Shown here piece after piece: positions 1 to 13,308 of a DNA stretch of 64,000 bases. The stretch is from Ceratodon purpureus. Lineage: Eukaryota > Streptophyta > Bryopsida > Pseudoditrichales > Ditrichaceae. Made by a program: the position numbers and the translations under genes. The DNA is taken from the NCBI GenBank assembly GCA_014871385.1, contig CM026427.1, positions 16,792,362-16,856,361 on the forward strand. The letters are read 5' to 3'. The notes under the pieces are model-generated. The model searched no databases, was not told where the DNA came from, and saw only the letters and a list, made by a program, of their open reading frames with translations. The stretch's first letter is position 1, and each line of letters begins with the position of its first letter.

Positions 1-2120
1 ATCACATGTTCCCATCTGGACGCGACAGATGTGAATTATGTTATTGCGCAGAACAGGCATGGGTCTGTATTTTGTAAAAAATTATAATTTTTATTCATTG
101 CAGGTAACATATTCGAAATTGGGGTAGCTTTTCCCTTATTTCTACCTTATATCTCACTTTTAAATGTTGTGATATGTATGTTCTAAATGAAAGCGTAACA
201 TTTCACTTTCTTTTGCGGCCCTCGAACAAAGTGCTTGTGGACTTCTGTGACCTCTGTGTGGCTTTCGAATATGGTTTAGATTTTTATCCTAAGACGTATG
301 TTCATGGAATGCAGTGAGAATCTCAGCATTCGTGGAGATCACCATTGCTATTTGAGATTGAGCCCAAAATGCAGAAATGGTTGGCACCAGCTCTGGATTG
401 CTAGAATGGGCTGTTATCTCATGCTCACAAGGATAGGACCACTCAAATCACTTCAAGATTCATTTGGCTCCTCTACAAGATGGAGTAATTTTCCTGTGTC
501 ATGGTGAATCAACATCATAGTACCGTTTGAAATATATGAAAGTGGTTTGTATATAATGCAAATTTATGATACTCTCAGCCACACAGGACATTACATGGCT
601 TAGTCATTGTGGTGTCCCTTGAGTTTCAATGCATCACAAGTTACAAGCCATAAGTAATTCTCTCAATTTGTTTAGGCATGGGCGAACTGAGGTATGTAAC
701 GGAGGACCACAGTAATGCCTTGCTATTTTTTTCCAACCCGTAAGTAATCCTCTCAAATTGTCCTGCATCTCCCATGATGGATTGCTGGACATTTTGGTAG
801 ATTCTTCGACGAAAAAGATTATACAGAATACGTTAATATGGACTTACAACCATGTTGAGGATGTCCGAAAGAATATAATGTGTGTGAAATCCACATTCAC
901 TACCTCAAAACACCTGGCCTCATCGAGAGCAATAATCTGTTACTTCCAGCATCATGGATGCACGCTCACGATCGGACTGCTAGTCTCAGTATTGTCATAA
1001 GCTGGCTGGTCATATGAAACACACAAAGTTCAGCTTGGGAAGAAAGCTCTCAGAAGAGTGTTTGAAAAGGGTCTTACGAAAACAATCCTAATGCAATTTT
1101 GTTGTGTGACTTGCATTTACAGCGAAGAGTTGCTGCAAGTAGATTATAGTGGTATGATGGGGATCCAGAAATTCACTAGTGGATGACCTAAGCACATCTT
1201 TGTGGGATCTGTTACCTGCAAGACCCTCCGTACCTTTCAGTGATTCTGGCATGCTGCTGTGGATGGAGTCGAAGCACATCAATCTCACCTTGCCAACTTG
1301 GGATCCGCTATTCGAGACAGAGGTGGGAGGTGTCCAAGATGTGTTGGGTCCTAGTGTTGTCGATCTTGTTCGCAGATTAGTTCAGATTTCATTGCTGGAA
1401 CTGTAGGATGATACAACGATACCAGTGGTGAAAGTTTTGAACTCGCTCTCTTGGAGCTATTTGGACGTCTTTGCAGCATTTTCATGAACTCCTGGCAGTT
1501 CTAATCGTTCAAGACTAGGGCGGATTGTGGCCTCGGTTGATTCTTCAGAGAATAATCTGTAACATGTTGGTGCAGTTTTGTGTAAGTTTCTCATTGAGTT
1601 GTACCCACCTATCTCTTGAGTTGGTCCAGAACATTTTCGATGCACATAAAATGAGCACCAGAATTGATTCAGTTCTGAACAATGGAAGGCTGCATTAAAT
1701 TTGATTTCAAGTACTTATCTCTCCCTCGATTTCTGTCTCTCGTCTCAAGGTCGTTGATCATACATGAATGGTTGGTTTAGGGTTTAGAGTCCCCAACAAT
1801 CAAATGATAGTTCTCATAACCTACGTGGATTGCCCAATGTGCGAGCTGCAGCACTGAACTTTGAACCTCGAATGCTTAGCTCTAGGCATTGCAGTATCCA
1901 CATATTTGCAGCTACCAGGACGTCAATCAGAAACATGCCACAACTGCTAATAATCATCTCAGAAATGAATCATCCAGATTTCAAGCAACACAAAATGCAG
2001 CAGGACAAACTTCCGCACGTGATCCAGAACTCAATATCTTTACAGATTGTATGACTATGGTACATGCTTGCGGCAACGATCATCATCTTCTAAATACATA
2101 CGCACGCAATCGGAACACAA
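1..2120. other. Spacer without a recognisable gene
   Basis: I see no convincing gene here. Short open frames on both strands (for example 1179-1406 plus and 1889-2308 plus) show no family similarity that I recognise and no consistent splice sites. The last 100 bases or so would be the 3' untranslated region of the minus-strand F-box/Kelch gene whose stop codon is at 2121. Confidence 0.5.
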
Positions 2121-3311
2121 TTACACCTCGACGACGCATGAAACATGAGCGACTCCTCGGAATTGCTCATCGACGGGCACCATCTCCCACCTGCCCTTGC
2201 CCCGCACCACTTCATCATCACTGGACCCAGACTCCATGGAAGCCGGCAATCTATACACCAACGTCCGATGGCTACCATCATCCGCATTCGAAGGCCCGGT
2301 CGCAATGATGCTGTTGCCGAACCCCGTCGCAGAGACGGCAGAGGAGATGCCTCTGCCGCCTTCGGGGAGGCTGTCCACCACTTGCCACGAGTTCTCCCTC
2401 GGAGAGTAGCACACGAGCTGGGAGTGGTGGAAGGCGAAGAGCTTGCCAGCTATGGCGACGATGTTGGACGGGGACACAGCTTTGGACCCGACCGCCCACA
2501 TGTTCAAGGTTTGCGTCCATGTGTTGCGAATGGGGTCGAAAATCTCTGCGTCGCGACGAAACTCTCCTTGCGAGGACGTCGTGTAGCCGCTGATCACGAA
2601 GAGCTTGCCGTCGAGGACCGCGCTGGCGCACTCGTCGCGCTCGATGGTCATGTTAGGCAGCGTTTCCCAGATGTCGTGGTGAAGGTTGTACTGGTCCGCG
2701 CTGCGGAGGGCGTTTTTGTTGGAGTCGTGGCCGCCGGCCACGACGATGTTGTTGTCGAGCACGGCGCAGGAGAAGAAGGAGCGCGTTCTGGGCATGTCGG
2801 CGCCGCGGCGCCATGTGTGCGAGGAGAAGCTGAAGATGTAGACGGACTGCAGCTCCGCCATGGTGGCCGGGTGCCAGCCCCCGAGCACGATGAGGTTGCC
2901 GCCCACGGCTGCGAAGCGGGCGAAGAGCGGGAGGACGCAGGAGTCGTGCCCGAAGCCGGGGATCGGCGGCAGCCTCTCCCAGGTCCCCTTCTCGTTTAAG
3001 ATGCTCACGCTGAACAGGGGATGGTGGTCGGGGGAGTTCGCGTCCCGCGAGATGGCTTGCAGCAAGCAGACGCAGTGCCCTGTGGTGCCCTCCTTCCTGC
3101 GGTGCTCGTAGAATTCACTGCTGTTGACGAGATCGCGCCACTTCTTGCAGACTCCCTGGAGCTGCGAGTGCGCTTTCACTGGCACGCGCAGCAGGCATTG
3201 GAGCGCGACGTCGTCGGGCAGAAATGGGACGAGCCCTTCCTCCAGAATACTTCGATGTGTGTCCCTGCCCATTCCACCCCCACTTGTATATCCTCCAGCC
3301 ACCTTCGCCAT
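2121..3311 (-). CDS. F-box/Kelch-repeat protein (KFB type), 396 aa
   Basis: This is probably the substrate-recognition subunit of an SCF (Skp1-Cullin-F-box) E3 ubiquitin ligase. An F-box spans about residues 28-72: it opens LVPFLPDDVALQCLLRVP and closes GVCKKWRDLV. Four or five Kelch blades follow, with signatures such as NLIVLGGW, NNIVVAGGHD and KLFVISGY. The architecture and intron-free structure match the plant KFB01/KFB20/KFB50 group, some of which target phenylalanine ammonia-lyase or cytokinin-response regulators; the substrate here cannot be read from sequence. The frame is also open further upstream, but only from a GTG. The first ATG is at 3311 and the stop is TAA at 2121-2123. The length is slightly above the 350-380 usual for the group because of a glycine-rich leader. 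A long antisense frame at 2145-2999 is a shadow of this GC-rich exon. Confidence 0.9.
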   Translation of the reverse strand: MAKVAGGYTSGGGMGRDTHRSILEEGLVPFLPDDVALQCLLRVPVKAHSQLQGVCKKWRDLVNSSEFYEHRRKEGTTGHCVCLLQAISRDANSPDHHPLFSVSILNEKGTWERLPPIPGFGHDSCVLPLFARFAAVGGNLIVLGGWHPATMAELQSVYIFSFSSHTWRRGADMPRTRSFFSCAVLDNNIVVAGGHDSNKNALRSADQYNLHHDIWETLPNMTIERDECASAVLDGKLFVISGYTTSSQGEFRRDAEIFDPIRNTWTQTLNMWAVGSKAVSPSNIVAIAGKLFAFHHSQLVCYSPRENSWQVVDSLPEGGRGISSAVSATGFGNSIIATGPSNADDGSHRTLVYRLPASMESGSSDDEVVRGKGRWEMVPVDEQFRGVAHVSCVVEV

Positions 3312-6300
3312 TCTTCCCTTCTCGCAATTCACTTCTCAGAGATCCAGGAGAGCAAAACGAGCATGTGCACCTCACAACACAAAATCGAAACCGGCGCACT
3401 CGCAAGCATGTCAAATTCTGATGTCTTCATTCCTGTGTCCTCACGAAATACTCTACCGACAGACACATATCTGGTCAAGCAGCCGATCACCAAATCAGTC
3501 CACTCCCAACAACAAACAAACTCCGTCCCAGAATTCAACTCCCGTGGAACAGGCAGCTCGGAGAGTGATTCAACAGCACTAGAATGATAATCTCCCGCTT
3601 CCGAAGCCACCTCTACACCTTCCGAATCCTACACACCGCAACTCAGTCTTCATCACAACCAATCTGCCTCATTTCCTCACAACCTTCCAGATTTTGACTT
3701 CCCAGCCCACAATTCTCAACATCCGTGGCCACAACCTCTTCTCCGCAGCTAGATCGGCATCAGATCATCGTTCTAGCTGAGCTGAGCACTCTCAACTCTC
3801 AAGCCTAGAAACAAATTCCCATTTTGTTTCCATCCCCTTGGCGTGGACTTCTTATACTGTGATCTTCTTCAAGTGAGTCCACTCATGCGTCTGACCCGGC
3901 AACAGCCATCACATCGCTTGATGAGTCACCTCCACCGAGTTGTCAAATCATCTCATAATCTAGATTTGATGAACTAAGTTTATGAATGAATCCTAAGCTG
4001 CATGATTTATCGCAAAGGAACTCGATCGACGATCCAAACACTGTACAGTGCAGCGCCAGAGTTGCAGGACACGGATTTTTTTTTCTGCAGTGGATCTGAC
4101 CGTATTCCGGGCGCTAGTGACCAGTCGCGGCGAGCGTGGTGTTTACTTTGGCGATGAGCGGGGCCCAACGATGATGCGGAGTGACGGTGGTACTGCTTCG
4201 GAGGACTTTGGGCGGAACATGCACATGATGAGACCAGGTTTTGGCGTGATGGTGGCGAGTTGTTTGACTTGCATGTTGTAAATCATGTAACTACTGTTTT
4301 ATATTCAGGCAAGTTGAAGGAACTCGCTCGCTTGATGGATCCGTTCGGTAATTTTATGCTGGAATTACTGGTTTTGCGGTTGGTGGGTGCTGGATTGCCA
4401 TTAGTTTAACAGTGTTGTTTGAGTTTGCCATATGAAATTGACATGTTTATGTGAATGCATGTGTATTATTGTGTCTATGATTTTGTACCAAGGTACTTCC
4501 AAAACAAGGCTATGTTATTTATATCACTGCAAAAAAAAATATCACTAACTTAAATATATCAAAATACTAAACAACCATGGATTTACACTGTGTGACTCCT
4601 TTTTCCACCCTACTGTACTTTGCAACCATCCTAGTCTATGATTTTGCAGAGTGTTCAAGGTGAGGGCTCTACACGAGGATTTTCTGTAACGGTGCATTAC
4701 CATGACGTCAGGTAAACTACACATCCCACGCCAAAGACAAACCCACTCCACAAGTTGCAATGGGCACAGGATTTCTGTTTGATATTTTAGTGCAAGCAAG
4801 TCAAGTACTACTACTGCTTTCTGATGGTTTTATATTAAACTTTAAAGCATTGCTTACCATGTGAGGTATACCTGTGCATGCCAGCAATTGCGAGACAAGG
4901 CAACCTCGTTGTTCAATCATGCCAGATTTGGAAGCTCTACGCAAACTATTTCTTGCATGATTTTTGAAGCAAGTGTGTCTGATTGCAAGAGAAATCAATC
5001 TGCAGCTAAATTATAATTTATATTCAATAACTACATTGAATGTAGCTATGAGAAAATAGAATCATCTGCAGCTAAATAATGTAGTTATGAGAACGCAGAA
5101 TCATGTGTTTTTCCTGCCTGGTGCTCTAGCTTCATGTCGACTCAGGTTAAAACTCCAAAGCGAAAGTGGGCTCCAGACAAACAATTGGCATGCAATAAGA
5201 AAAGCCTACCGCAGCTCATCTCGGGGACCACTTTGTAGATAAAAGCTAGAAATTCATAATGCATGCGATGTTCAGTGGGTACGACAGATGACCAATAAGA
5301 ACATATAAAAGGATATGTGATATTTGAACAAACTTGAGAGATATTCAAGAATCACCACCAACAACATCTCAATAATAGAACCAGAAAAGAAAAGCCGGGT
5401 CCCCACAACATTGTCCTGAAGCAAACAGTTCTCCGCAAGAGTTGAGTGGTCCTTGGCCCAAAAAGAAACAGAAAACGAAAGAAATTGAAAAAAGGCAAAG
5501 CTGGGGTGATTTGTGTTGCAACTTGATGCTTCATGAGGTCAACGGAGACCTGATCAATGGAGTAGGACATCAATTCAAGTCAAAATGCTGCCTACAAGTC
5601 AATGGATTAAAAAACAAGTAAACAAGAAAATAATATAAACTAATAATTCATTTCTGAATCTGGTGATTCCAGTGCCATTTGCACTGTAGAACCTTACCTG
5701 TAGAGACGGAATGAAAGACAAGAAGCATTTTGGAATCGTACCATTGTGAGCTACAATGTACGTCCCACTTAGAGTACATATTGTTTTCGTGAAGAACGAC
5801 AATGCAGCATTGAAAGGTGAATGTACAATACTGTACATGATGGCCCAAAGTAGTTCTAAGTTGAAGCTCCTCTTGCCGTGCTTTTGCAAGAGGATGTTGT
5901 ACAAGTTAATTCTTGCTGCGTAGTAGCATCATTGTTGGTGTCACAGATTTGATCAATCAGGGGCTTGATGCGTCTGAAATCTCAATTTAGTCATCTTCCA
6001 GTTTCGTTTTAAGTTCGGTAGAGATTTGGGTCATGGTGGTCCTGCTCGCTGGTATGGTTTAAGTGACATGGTGTGCAGGAGCAGAACTCTGTGCTATGCT
6101 GTCTGTGGAATGATCGATCAATTCTTAGATAGATCTTGGCTGTCGGTGCAGAAATTATCTGCAGATTTCCTGTTATGGTGCTTTTACTATGAGGACAGAA
6201 ATTTAACCACCTCCGGGTTTAGAAGATGTCATCTTAGGTGAGCGTCTACATCAGAACCCTAGAAATATGAGCATATCACAATTATCGTATTCACCTCCCG

Positions 6301-8693
6301 ATGCAACGCTGAAGATCAATGGTAGGATACCGAACACTCAATGATGATTGGGAAAAAATTCTTGGCAACAAGCCTAAATAACAACAACGACCAAAGACAA
6401 ACTCAATAATTCTACTCAAAGTATGGCAGCCCTTATTCCTGAATTTGTGAATATGCCGAAATCATTGTTGGCTTGTTACATTTTCCACCTTCAACTTAGC
6501 ATCCCAGGCAGACCACAACAGAATATCCACACTTTGGCATATACATACACTTCAGTTTAGTTCCCTCACTCATCAGCACATGCTGAGTAATCTGCAAGCT
6601 TGAGAAAATCAATGGCGACGCTGGCGCTACACCAACAGCTCCTCTAAATTACAGGAAGTAGATGTGTGGTGCGAATCGTGAACCCTCGTAATGCAGGTCC
6701 AGAAGAGCTGGGGTTAGTTGTGAGCCTGTGAGCAGGAACAGGTATACCCTTGGTAAAGTATATCCTGATGTCATGCCGTAAACTGAGTGACCTAATCTTG
6801 ATGTTCGGAGAGAGACGACAGGTTGAATTCATGAACTTGGTTCAGTTTTGAGCCAATTTCGTTATGATTGATTCTGGTGGCGCGAGGAGGGCATAGGCAC
6901 ACGACATGGATGACTTGGACATGCCGGTCAGGGCCATGGCGTTGTTGTTGCAGCATGCGGCATCTTGGCGACGTGAGGCAAGTGCCGACATGGGCAGTGA
7001 TATTGGGCCGGCTGAGGGCCAAATATGCTCTCTTGAGCCCACAATTGACCCAATTTCAATACATGGTTTAGTTATGGTTCAGATATGGTGCAGATATCAA
7101 GAAGACGAGGATTGAAATGACTAGCGTGAATAGAGAGTATGTTGGGAGCATTGGGTGCAGATACCACTATTATACTTGCTCTTGTGATGCTTATGGATGT
7201 GTCTCTCTAGCTATAGTTTTGAGCCAGTGCGCATTTATGTGACCTTATTCCAAATAACTGACTCAAAACTATTGTTGAGACTAAAAAATACCGTATACAT
7301 TGGAATATCAATTCCCCATGATCCCCTGCATTTGGAGACTGGTACTGGTGCGATTGGAAATTCTCGAAGCAGAGAATGCTTTATAACATTCTTACTATGC
7401 GAAGCCCACAAACGTAAGAACGAATTTTCTATAGAACGAATAATCAAAACATTCTGATAGGCAGAGGATTTTCAGAACGATTAGGGTATGTTTGCAAAAA
7501 TGCCATGACTCCTTGATATTAATTGATATAATCTATAATTTGTGATAGATCATGAATCATGGATAATGGTCATACGTAATTTAAATCAATTGTGCAATGC
7601 TTGTTACATTTGACTGCTGTTAGCAGACTTGAATACTTCTTTACAAATAATCCACACCATGGGTAGCAACAGATATTACAATTAAGTCAAGGAGTGTGCT
7701 TGAAATATGCTTCATAATATTAATTAGAGGATCCGGTAGGACCATGAGTGAGCAGAGAATGAGGACTGCTAGATATTTCCGGAGGATGAGAGTTCTGACC
7801 TTTGAGGAGAAATGAAGAGGCAGCTACTAATCTTGAAGAGTATCGGTGTGACATAGCTGGAAGTTACACATGAAACCAGCCCAGTGCTTGGAATGGACGA
7901 CTTTTCTGCTCCTACCAAGTTAGTTCTGAAGCTAATTTTCAAATTTACTGCAGAATGCATTACAGAGGTTTGCAATCTACAGATCGAGATCAATCGCATC
8001 ACACTCATGATGGCCTCGTTTCGGAACGCAGGACCAGGAGTCTGTCTGCATGCTGTTGAGCTGCAGGTGATCAAGAGCTGTCGACGTTTCCTCATTGCTC
8101 TTCTCTTCGTTATGACCACGATGAATATTGTTGTTGTTCACTGCATTGCTACCGACACCCCTGCCGCTGCTTCACAAACAGCCGCACTTCTCACCACTTC
8201 AACAAAGAAACCATTTAGTGTGGTATTTTAGTATCACATACACTAAAATATATACTGAAAATCTTTAACATTAATTTTAGAAAGCATTAAGTGTAATTCA
8301 TGCAACTGAATAAGATTTGTTTTTTTTAGTGAATGTATAATGACTTGTAGTCAGACTTTCTGTCATGGAATTAGGAAACATTTTACAAGTCAAAAGTTGG
8401 ATTTTTTGAAGTTTTTTGAGGTTTGGACAATCTCATTTGATGAAAGCTATATACCTTTTTTGGATTATACACTCAAATCACATGAGATTTTTTACATTGG
8501 AAAGTGTATTCAGTGTAGTGTTAAAATCTTAGTTGGCACAAGTATCAGCCAGGAGTTGGTCACTGATGAAAAAATAATTACTACTCAAATAGAATGAACA
8601 AGTTCTTACACTTCTGGCCGACCAGAATGCATTTAGGATTTGATTCATTCTATCCCCTACAATAACTCTAGGATTTTGCAATCGAGAGACAAA
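3312..8693. other. Long intergenic region
   Basis: The first few hundred bases would be the leader and promoter of the divergently placed F-box/Kelch gene. Beyond that I see no family-recognisable coding sequence. One open frame at 7884-8231 (plus) encodes a 115-residue peptide with a hydrophobic stretch and an Ala/Thr-rich tail. It has no family match that I know and may be chance. The stretch 8694 upward belongs to the folate-biopterin transporter. Confidence 0.5.
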
Positions 8694-11543
8694 TTACAAA
8701 TGTTCTACTTGAACGGCCCCATTTGCAGGATGCAAGACTGCGAGCCGAACAGTTTCACTGTCTTCTTCATCTTCGGACTCACTTCCCAGGACGTGGGTCG
8801 GAATCTCAGAGCCAAGGAGCTCGAGAGGTAGAAGAGGCTGGTCTGGGTCGGTGTTGGGCACAAGGAAGAGGAACAAAAGAGGAAGCAAGCGCATGGCGTT
8901 TCGTAGCAGAATTGTAAGCCACAGGTACTTGAAATTCGTCCTGGTAATGCCTGTCAGTTTCAGTAAAATGCCACCACCCCATGAAGATGACATTATACCC
9001 AAGTTGTCTACCGACATAAGAAGTGCAAAGAACGTCCCCTCGATACCAGATGGACATAGCTTGGCTGCCAGTACCAAAAGAGGCATCCATTTTATCCGCC
9101 CAATTGCCTGCAAAAGAAGTAATCAAGAGATTATGTGGTGCTGGTCAGTTTAGTGTTGTATCAAGCATAAACCTTGATAATACAGGTTAGAGAAATAATT
9201 TTGAAGTATTTCCATGGAAGTATATGTTGGGAATGCTAAAGAAAAGCTGGAGGAAGTGTAGAGAATTTACCCATGAAACTGCTTCGTCCATAACCGCAAA
9301 TACAGTGTCAGGAATAAGCAGCATCCGGTTGACACGAGTTACCAGAACGAAATCCAACATTCCGGTCAAAGCTAACAGCAACTGACCCCAAAGAACAAGA
9401 ATCCGGAATGTCCAGTGTCGTAAGTATCTATGATAAATTGCAACGCCAAGCAAAGTCCCTACAGCTCCCATAGCATATATCACCCCCACAAACTCCTGCA
9501 TATTTAGATACACAGAGCATAATAAGTTTAACATAAGATGTGGATGTTAAGGGAAAAAAAATACGATAGATAGGGGCGTTGCAGAGCTTCAATACAAGGG
9601 GCCTTTTCTGAAGATAAATGGCAGTACATAGGACCGCAACTCTAGTCTCTTTATAAGACAACAGCAGAGCAATGGCAAATTAGTACTTCTTTAAATGCAA
9701 ATATAAACGCAAGAATTAAAACTAGCAATTCTAGGAAAGGATATAGATGGTGACGATTTTGCACCTGAGAGAAACCAGGGCCAACATCAACATCGTTGAA
9801 CCAAAAGAACATGGCTTCTCCTATATGTGGCGACAATGCCCACGACAAATACATGTACAAAGTGGGCTGCCACACTTGCCTCCTCCTCAGAGTTGCCCAC
9901 ATGGTGAAACAAGCTTGTTTCATCTGCTTCCCCACCTGAATTTTGATCCCACCAGAAGCAAACATAAATGGTAAAGCAGGTTCGGCGCTAACGAAGAGCA
10001 TTTCCAAATGCAAACCAACGACACCTCGTCTATGCTCTCCCATAAGTAGCAATATATTAAAGGTGCACAAGAAGATACCTGGCCAGAGCGCCAAAGGTGA
10101 CGAGGCAGACGAGGCTCATTGATGGTGAAGCCCAGGACTAAGACGAGCACTCCAGGCACAAGCATAAGACCCAGAGCAAACTGCATAAACCAACAATTCC
10201 AACAAATGCTAAATCAGACCACTGAAAAATATATGAACTGTCCTTCAAGTACCCAAACCTTGAGCTCAATGTCCAACCATCACATTTCAATGACTTTGAA
10301 ATGTTCTCTCATGATGGAACATCTTAAAGGGCAGTATGAGTATTGAAGTTTTCTCTATTTCCAATTTAGTTGGTACTGAAAATATTGGCTGCATGTTTGA
10401 CTTACAAGCTGTTCGTTGAGAAAACATAAATTCGGGGAACAACTACAAGAGAAACGAGATGTCCAAGACCTGAACATGCTGGAAAGAAAAAGTTTCATGA
10501 GCTATCAAATACGGAAGGTAGAATTCAATCACAAACCTGTGAACCAAAAGTATGCACTGCAAGCCCACCAAGTAGGTACCCAGACAAGCCTCCGATCGCA
10601 TAACATGAGTTGCACAAGCTCTGAATGTGTGTTGCCAGCTCCGGCTTTTCCCGGCTCTTCATAGCCACCAACGCATCAATGGTTACATCTGTAATCGCTG
10701 AAGCCGTTGCAGCACCCAGAAACATTCCTAGTGCTGTAGCTGCAAGTAACTTCCCGCCAAGTACTAAGACCAGGTACGTTGATAACAATACCACACCTAC
10801 ATGTCGACAAGCCAGACATGTACAGTGGTAAGAATACATCACTTCTAAATCTTACTTGCACCATTTGCTTTGAGCATGACTCTTTCTTCAGAGTGACTGA
10901 GACAAGATGAATAAGATTATCATTATTTTCAGGGTTTTGTGTCAAGACCTGCGAACACGAAGTAAGGCCGACGGTGGTACCCGAAGAATGGGAGCAGATC
11001 GGTGAGGAGGCCGTAGACAGGCTTCAAATCCCAAGGAATCCATGTGATGCCTTTATAGAATTGCACAGTTGATGGCTCCTTCCCTTGCACATCTCTCCAG
11101 TAGTAATCCACCACCACGCGGTTCAAAGCGAACCCCACGCCCTGGCTTACACCATAGACCACCATGACTCCCACTACGAACGTAACGTCCAGCTCCCTTT
11201 TAAGATGGCCATCAAAAATGGTGATCGTTACAAAAACGTATAACATGAGCTTATGATTCACTGTTTTGTCAATGCAGAACGCAGCTAAACCACGCCCTGG
11301 AGAAATGTGGGTAAGTTGGAATGATAAGAGGATCGTGGAAACGATACCCTACCTGCACAGCATGGTTATCCATGTGTAAGGTTGAAGTAGAAACTGCCAT
11401 AGCTGTGAAATCCACGACTCAGCTGCTACTTCATCTACTTCTTCTTTGCCATTCTTTCCTACATATGCATAATTGTCCTCCTTGGTATCTCCAAACTTCG
11501 GCAGAAACATAGTGGCGTCGGACTCCACCGCAAAAGTCCCCAT
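8694..11543 (-). CDS. Folate-biopterin transporter (BT1 family), 536 aa, 7 exons
   Basis: This is a polytopic membrane carrier of the BT1/FBT family (major facilitator superfamily), which moves folates or pterins across plastid or other membranes; the substrate is inferred from the family. Coding exons are 11353-11543, 10949-11196, 10537-10796, 10079-10180, 9765-9935, 9271-9495 and 8694-9107. The 1611 bases close exactly in phase, with introns of about 140-270 bases. Family signatures are GVSQGVGFALNRV, IPWDLKPVYGLLTDLLPFFG and YHRRPYFVFAG in exon 2 and ITDVTIDALV in exon 3. Hydrophobic spans fit about twelve helices. The C-terminus is acidic (GSESEDEEDSE) and probably cytosolic or stromal. 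The start is the ATG at 11541-11543, followed by a hydrophilic stretch of about 40 residues. The closest named group is probably plant FBT4-like proteins, but paralog assignment is uncertain. The exon 1/2 join uses an acceptor at 11197-11198, which restores the motif LCRELDVTFVVG. Confidence 0.88.
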
Positions 11544-12903
11544 CTTGTTGGCGATGGACTTGACTCCACATAACCATCAGATACTCTAGAAGACCGTGGA
11601 AACTCTCATCCTGCATTCGATTGGAACCATTCTGCCTCCAAAATGAAAATCACGTAACCATATCCGTGGACTATAAAGTTGAATTTCAGAAAGGGCGTTG
11701 ATAAACCCTTCTACTGCAATGCAACTACTCTGTTCCGGACACACTTCCTGGACGGGAAAAAAAACTGCAACTCTAGAACTCACAACTCTCTAAATAGGTC
11801 CAAGTTGCTTGTAAAGAGGAGAAAAATCTAAAGCCCCTCATTAGACAAAAACACAACACCTGAAGATCTTAAAAAATCCTCTTCAGTGAAGAACCTGCGC
11901 AAACTAAACCCAGATGACAGAGTACACCATCGCAAAACCCTAGCCCACTTCCATCACAACGCGGCCTAGCAAACCACTGCATTCACTCGCAAGAAAATCA
12001 CAATGCAGACTAGACGCATGGGTCCCGAAAACTGCAAACATAGGCACGTTTTCGCAACGAAACGATCTGCAACAACGCTGTAAACAGCACCCTTGGTAGA
12101 TCGGTCGTAAACAGTACCCATTCAGCTGCAGGAACTCGGAAGTACTCCACAACCAAGTTGCATTTAAGTCAACCAGGTGATCAGCTTCTCTTCATCACAC
12201 CGCGTTGTTTCAAAAGGAGATATTCTCCTTCCATTCTAGTTATATAAAATGGTCCTCCTCAGCTGCTTCCCGTCGACACGGCACACATACATTCCTTGTG
12301 TGTATGCAAGAGAATGCATATCCAAAACCAGCAATCATATGCAATTCTCCTTCAGTTACCGCAAATCAGCTGCAGTATCAGATTAATTGTTATCTAGAGA
12401 TGACAGCATTTCAGGGCCATTTGAAGTTTGTACTGTACAAGCTGAGTACTGTGGATATTCATACTTCATGCTCATCACAACATCAAGCCTCCGTGCACAG
12501 TAGACACAGGAACTTCTGATCTCTCAGCACGCACCTCTAGAGTGAGATTTTGCACTTGACCGGTACACAGTTGTATCCACATCGTGGGTCACACCCGCTA
12601 AATTACGAATAAAAAAAAGAAAAACAACAACAGATATCGACTCAAAGACTCCATCTTTACTGGTCTTATTGATGAAGTCTAGGTACTCACCCACTAGATT
12701 TACAACACTGTTGTAGTAGTGTTCTGGTTTCGGCTGTAAGCCCTGGAATTCTTCCTTGCAATTGAAGTAAAGCTCCATTTTTTCTAGAAAAAAATGACTC
12801 CATCGCAACCGACTGTAAGTAAGTCAGGCCATGGCATTTTCCAAAAATGGAACAGGATACCTCCTCTTATTCCGCCTCAAGACTAAGGCCTTAACTGAAA
12901 GAC
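11544..12903. other. Transporter leader and spacer
   Basis: This should hold the 5' untranslated region and promoter of the folate-biopterin transporter, but I could not fix a TATA box or start site. A small minus-strand frame beginning at the ATG at 12778 encodes a helical-looking segment with no family I recognise and no confident splice sites. It may be a gene fragment. Confidence 0.4.
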
Positions 12904-12985
12904 TCACCAACTCTAATACATATATTAATTGTTAGTTTATATCTGGGAATGCCTTAACAATTAATATATGTACTAGAGTAGGTGA
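12904..12985. repeat. Near-perfect 31-base inverted repeat (hairpin)
   Basis: Arms at 12904-12934 and 12955-12985 are reverse complements at 29 of 31 positions, separated by a 20-base loop. The arms end in TCACC and GGTGA. The size fits a tiny foldback MITE or a small-RNA precursor-like stem. I see no clear target-site duplication. Confidence 0.75.
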
Positions 12986-13308
12986 TTTGTTGCCTGCGCG
13001 CCCAGCATGGAACATGATTCGGAAGTGGATGTGCTCTTCTTCACTGTTGAGACTGGCTTGTTTGGAGTTTTGGCTTATGTCACGTGATGCCGGTGGAGGA
13101 CTTTCTGGTCTTGTGAGTTCTATTGCAGTTTTGCAAATTGAGTTAAGTCTACAGTGGTTGGAGTTGAAATTGGGGCTGTTTGTGCTTGGGACCGCTTCAC
13201 ACTATGACTAAGTTGAGAGGCTGACCGTCATAATTTTAGATCAGAGTTTGAAGTCTTTGAGTTAAAAAAAAAAAAACGTTGCGGTATATAAATTCAGCCT
13301 TTGGCTAG

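Noticed and set aside
2145-2999. Long plus-strand frame (284 codons) opposite the F-box/Kelch gene
   Set aside because: It is the mirror of a GC-rich exon; its His/Val/Gly/Arg/Glu-rich translation has no family features, whereas the minus strand gives a full F-box/Kelch protein.
7884-8231. Possible small secreted or arabinogalactan-type peptide
   Set aside because: The hydrophobic stretch is internal, not N-terminal, and the Ala/Thr tail is short; no family support.
11260-11310. Alternative acceptor making a longer second exon in the folate transporter
   Set aside because: All acceptors in this stretch give the wrong phase and a stop; the acceptor at 11197-11198 restores the family motif.
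12524-12778. Minus-strand helical small protein
   Set aside because: Protein-like first 45 residues, but no confident splice sites or homologs, and the rest is low quality; may be a fragment.
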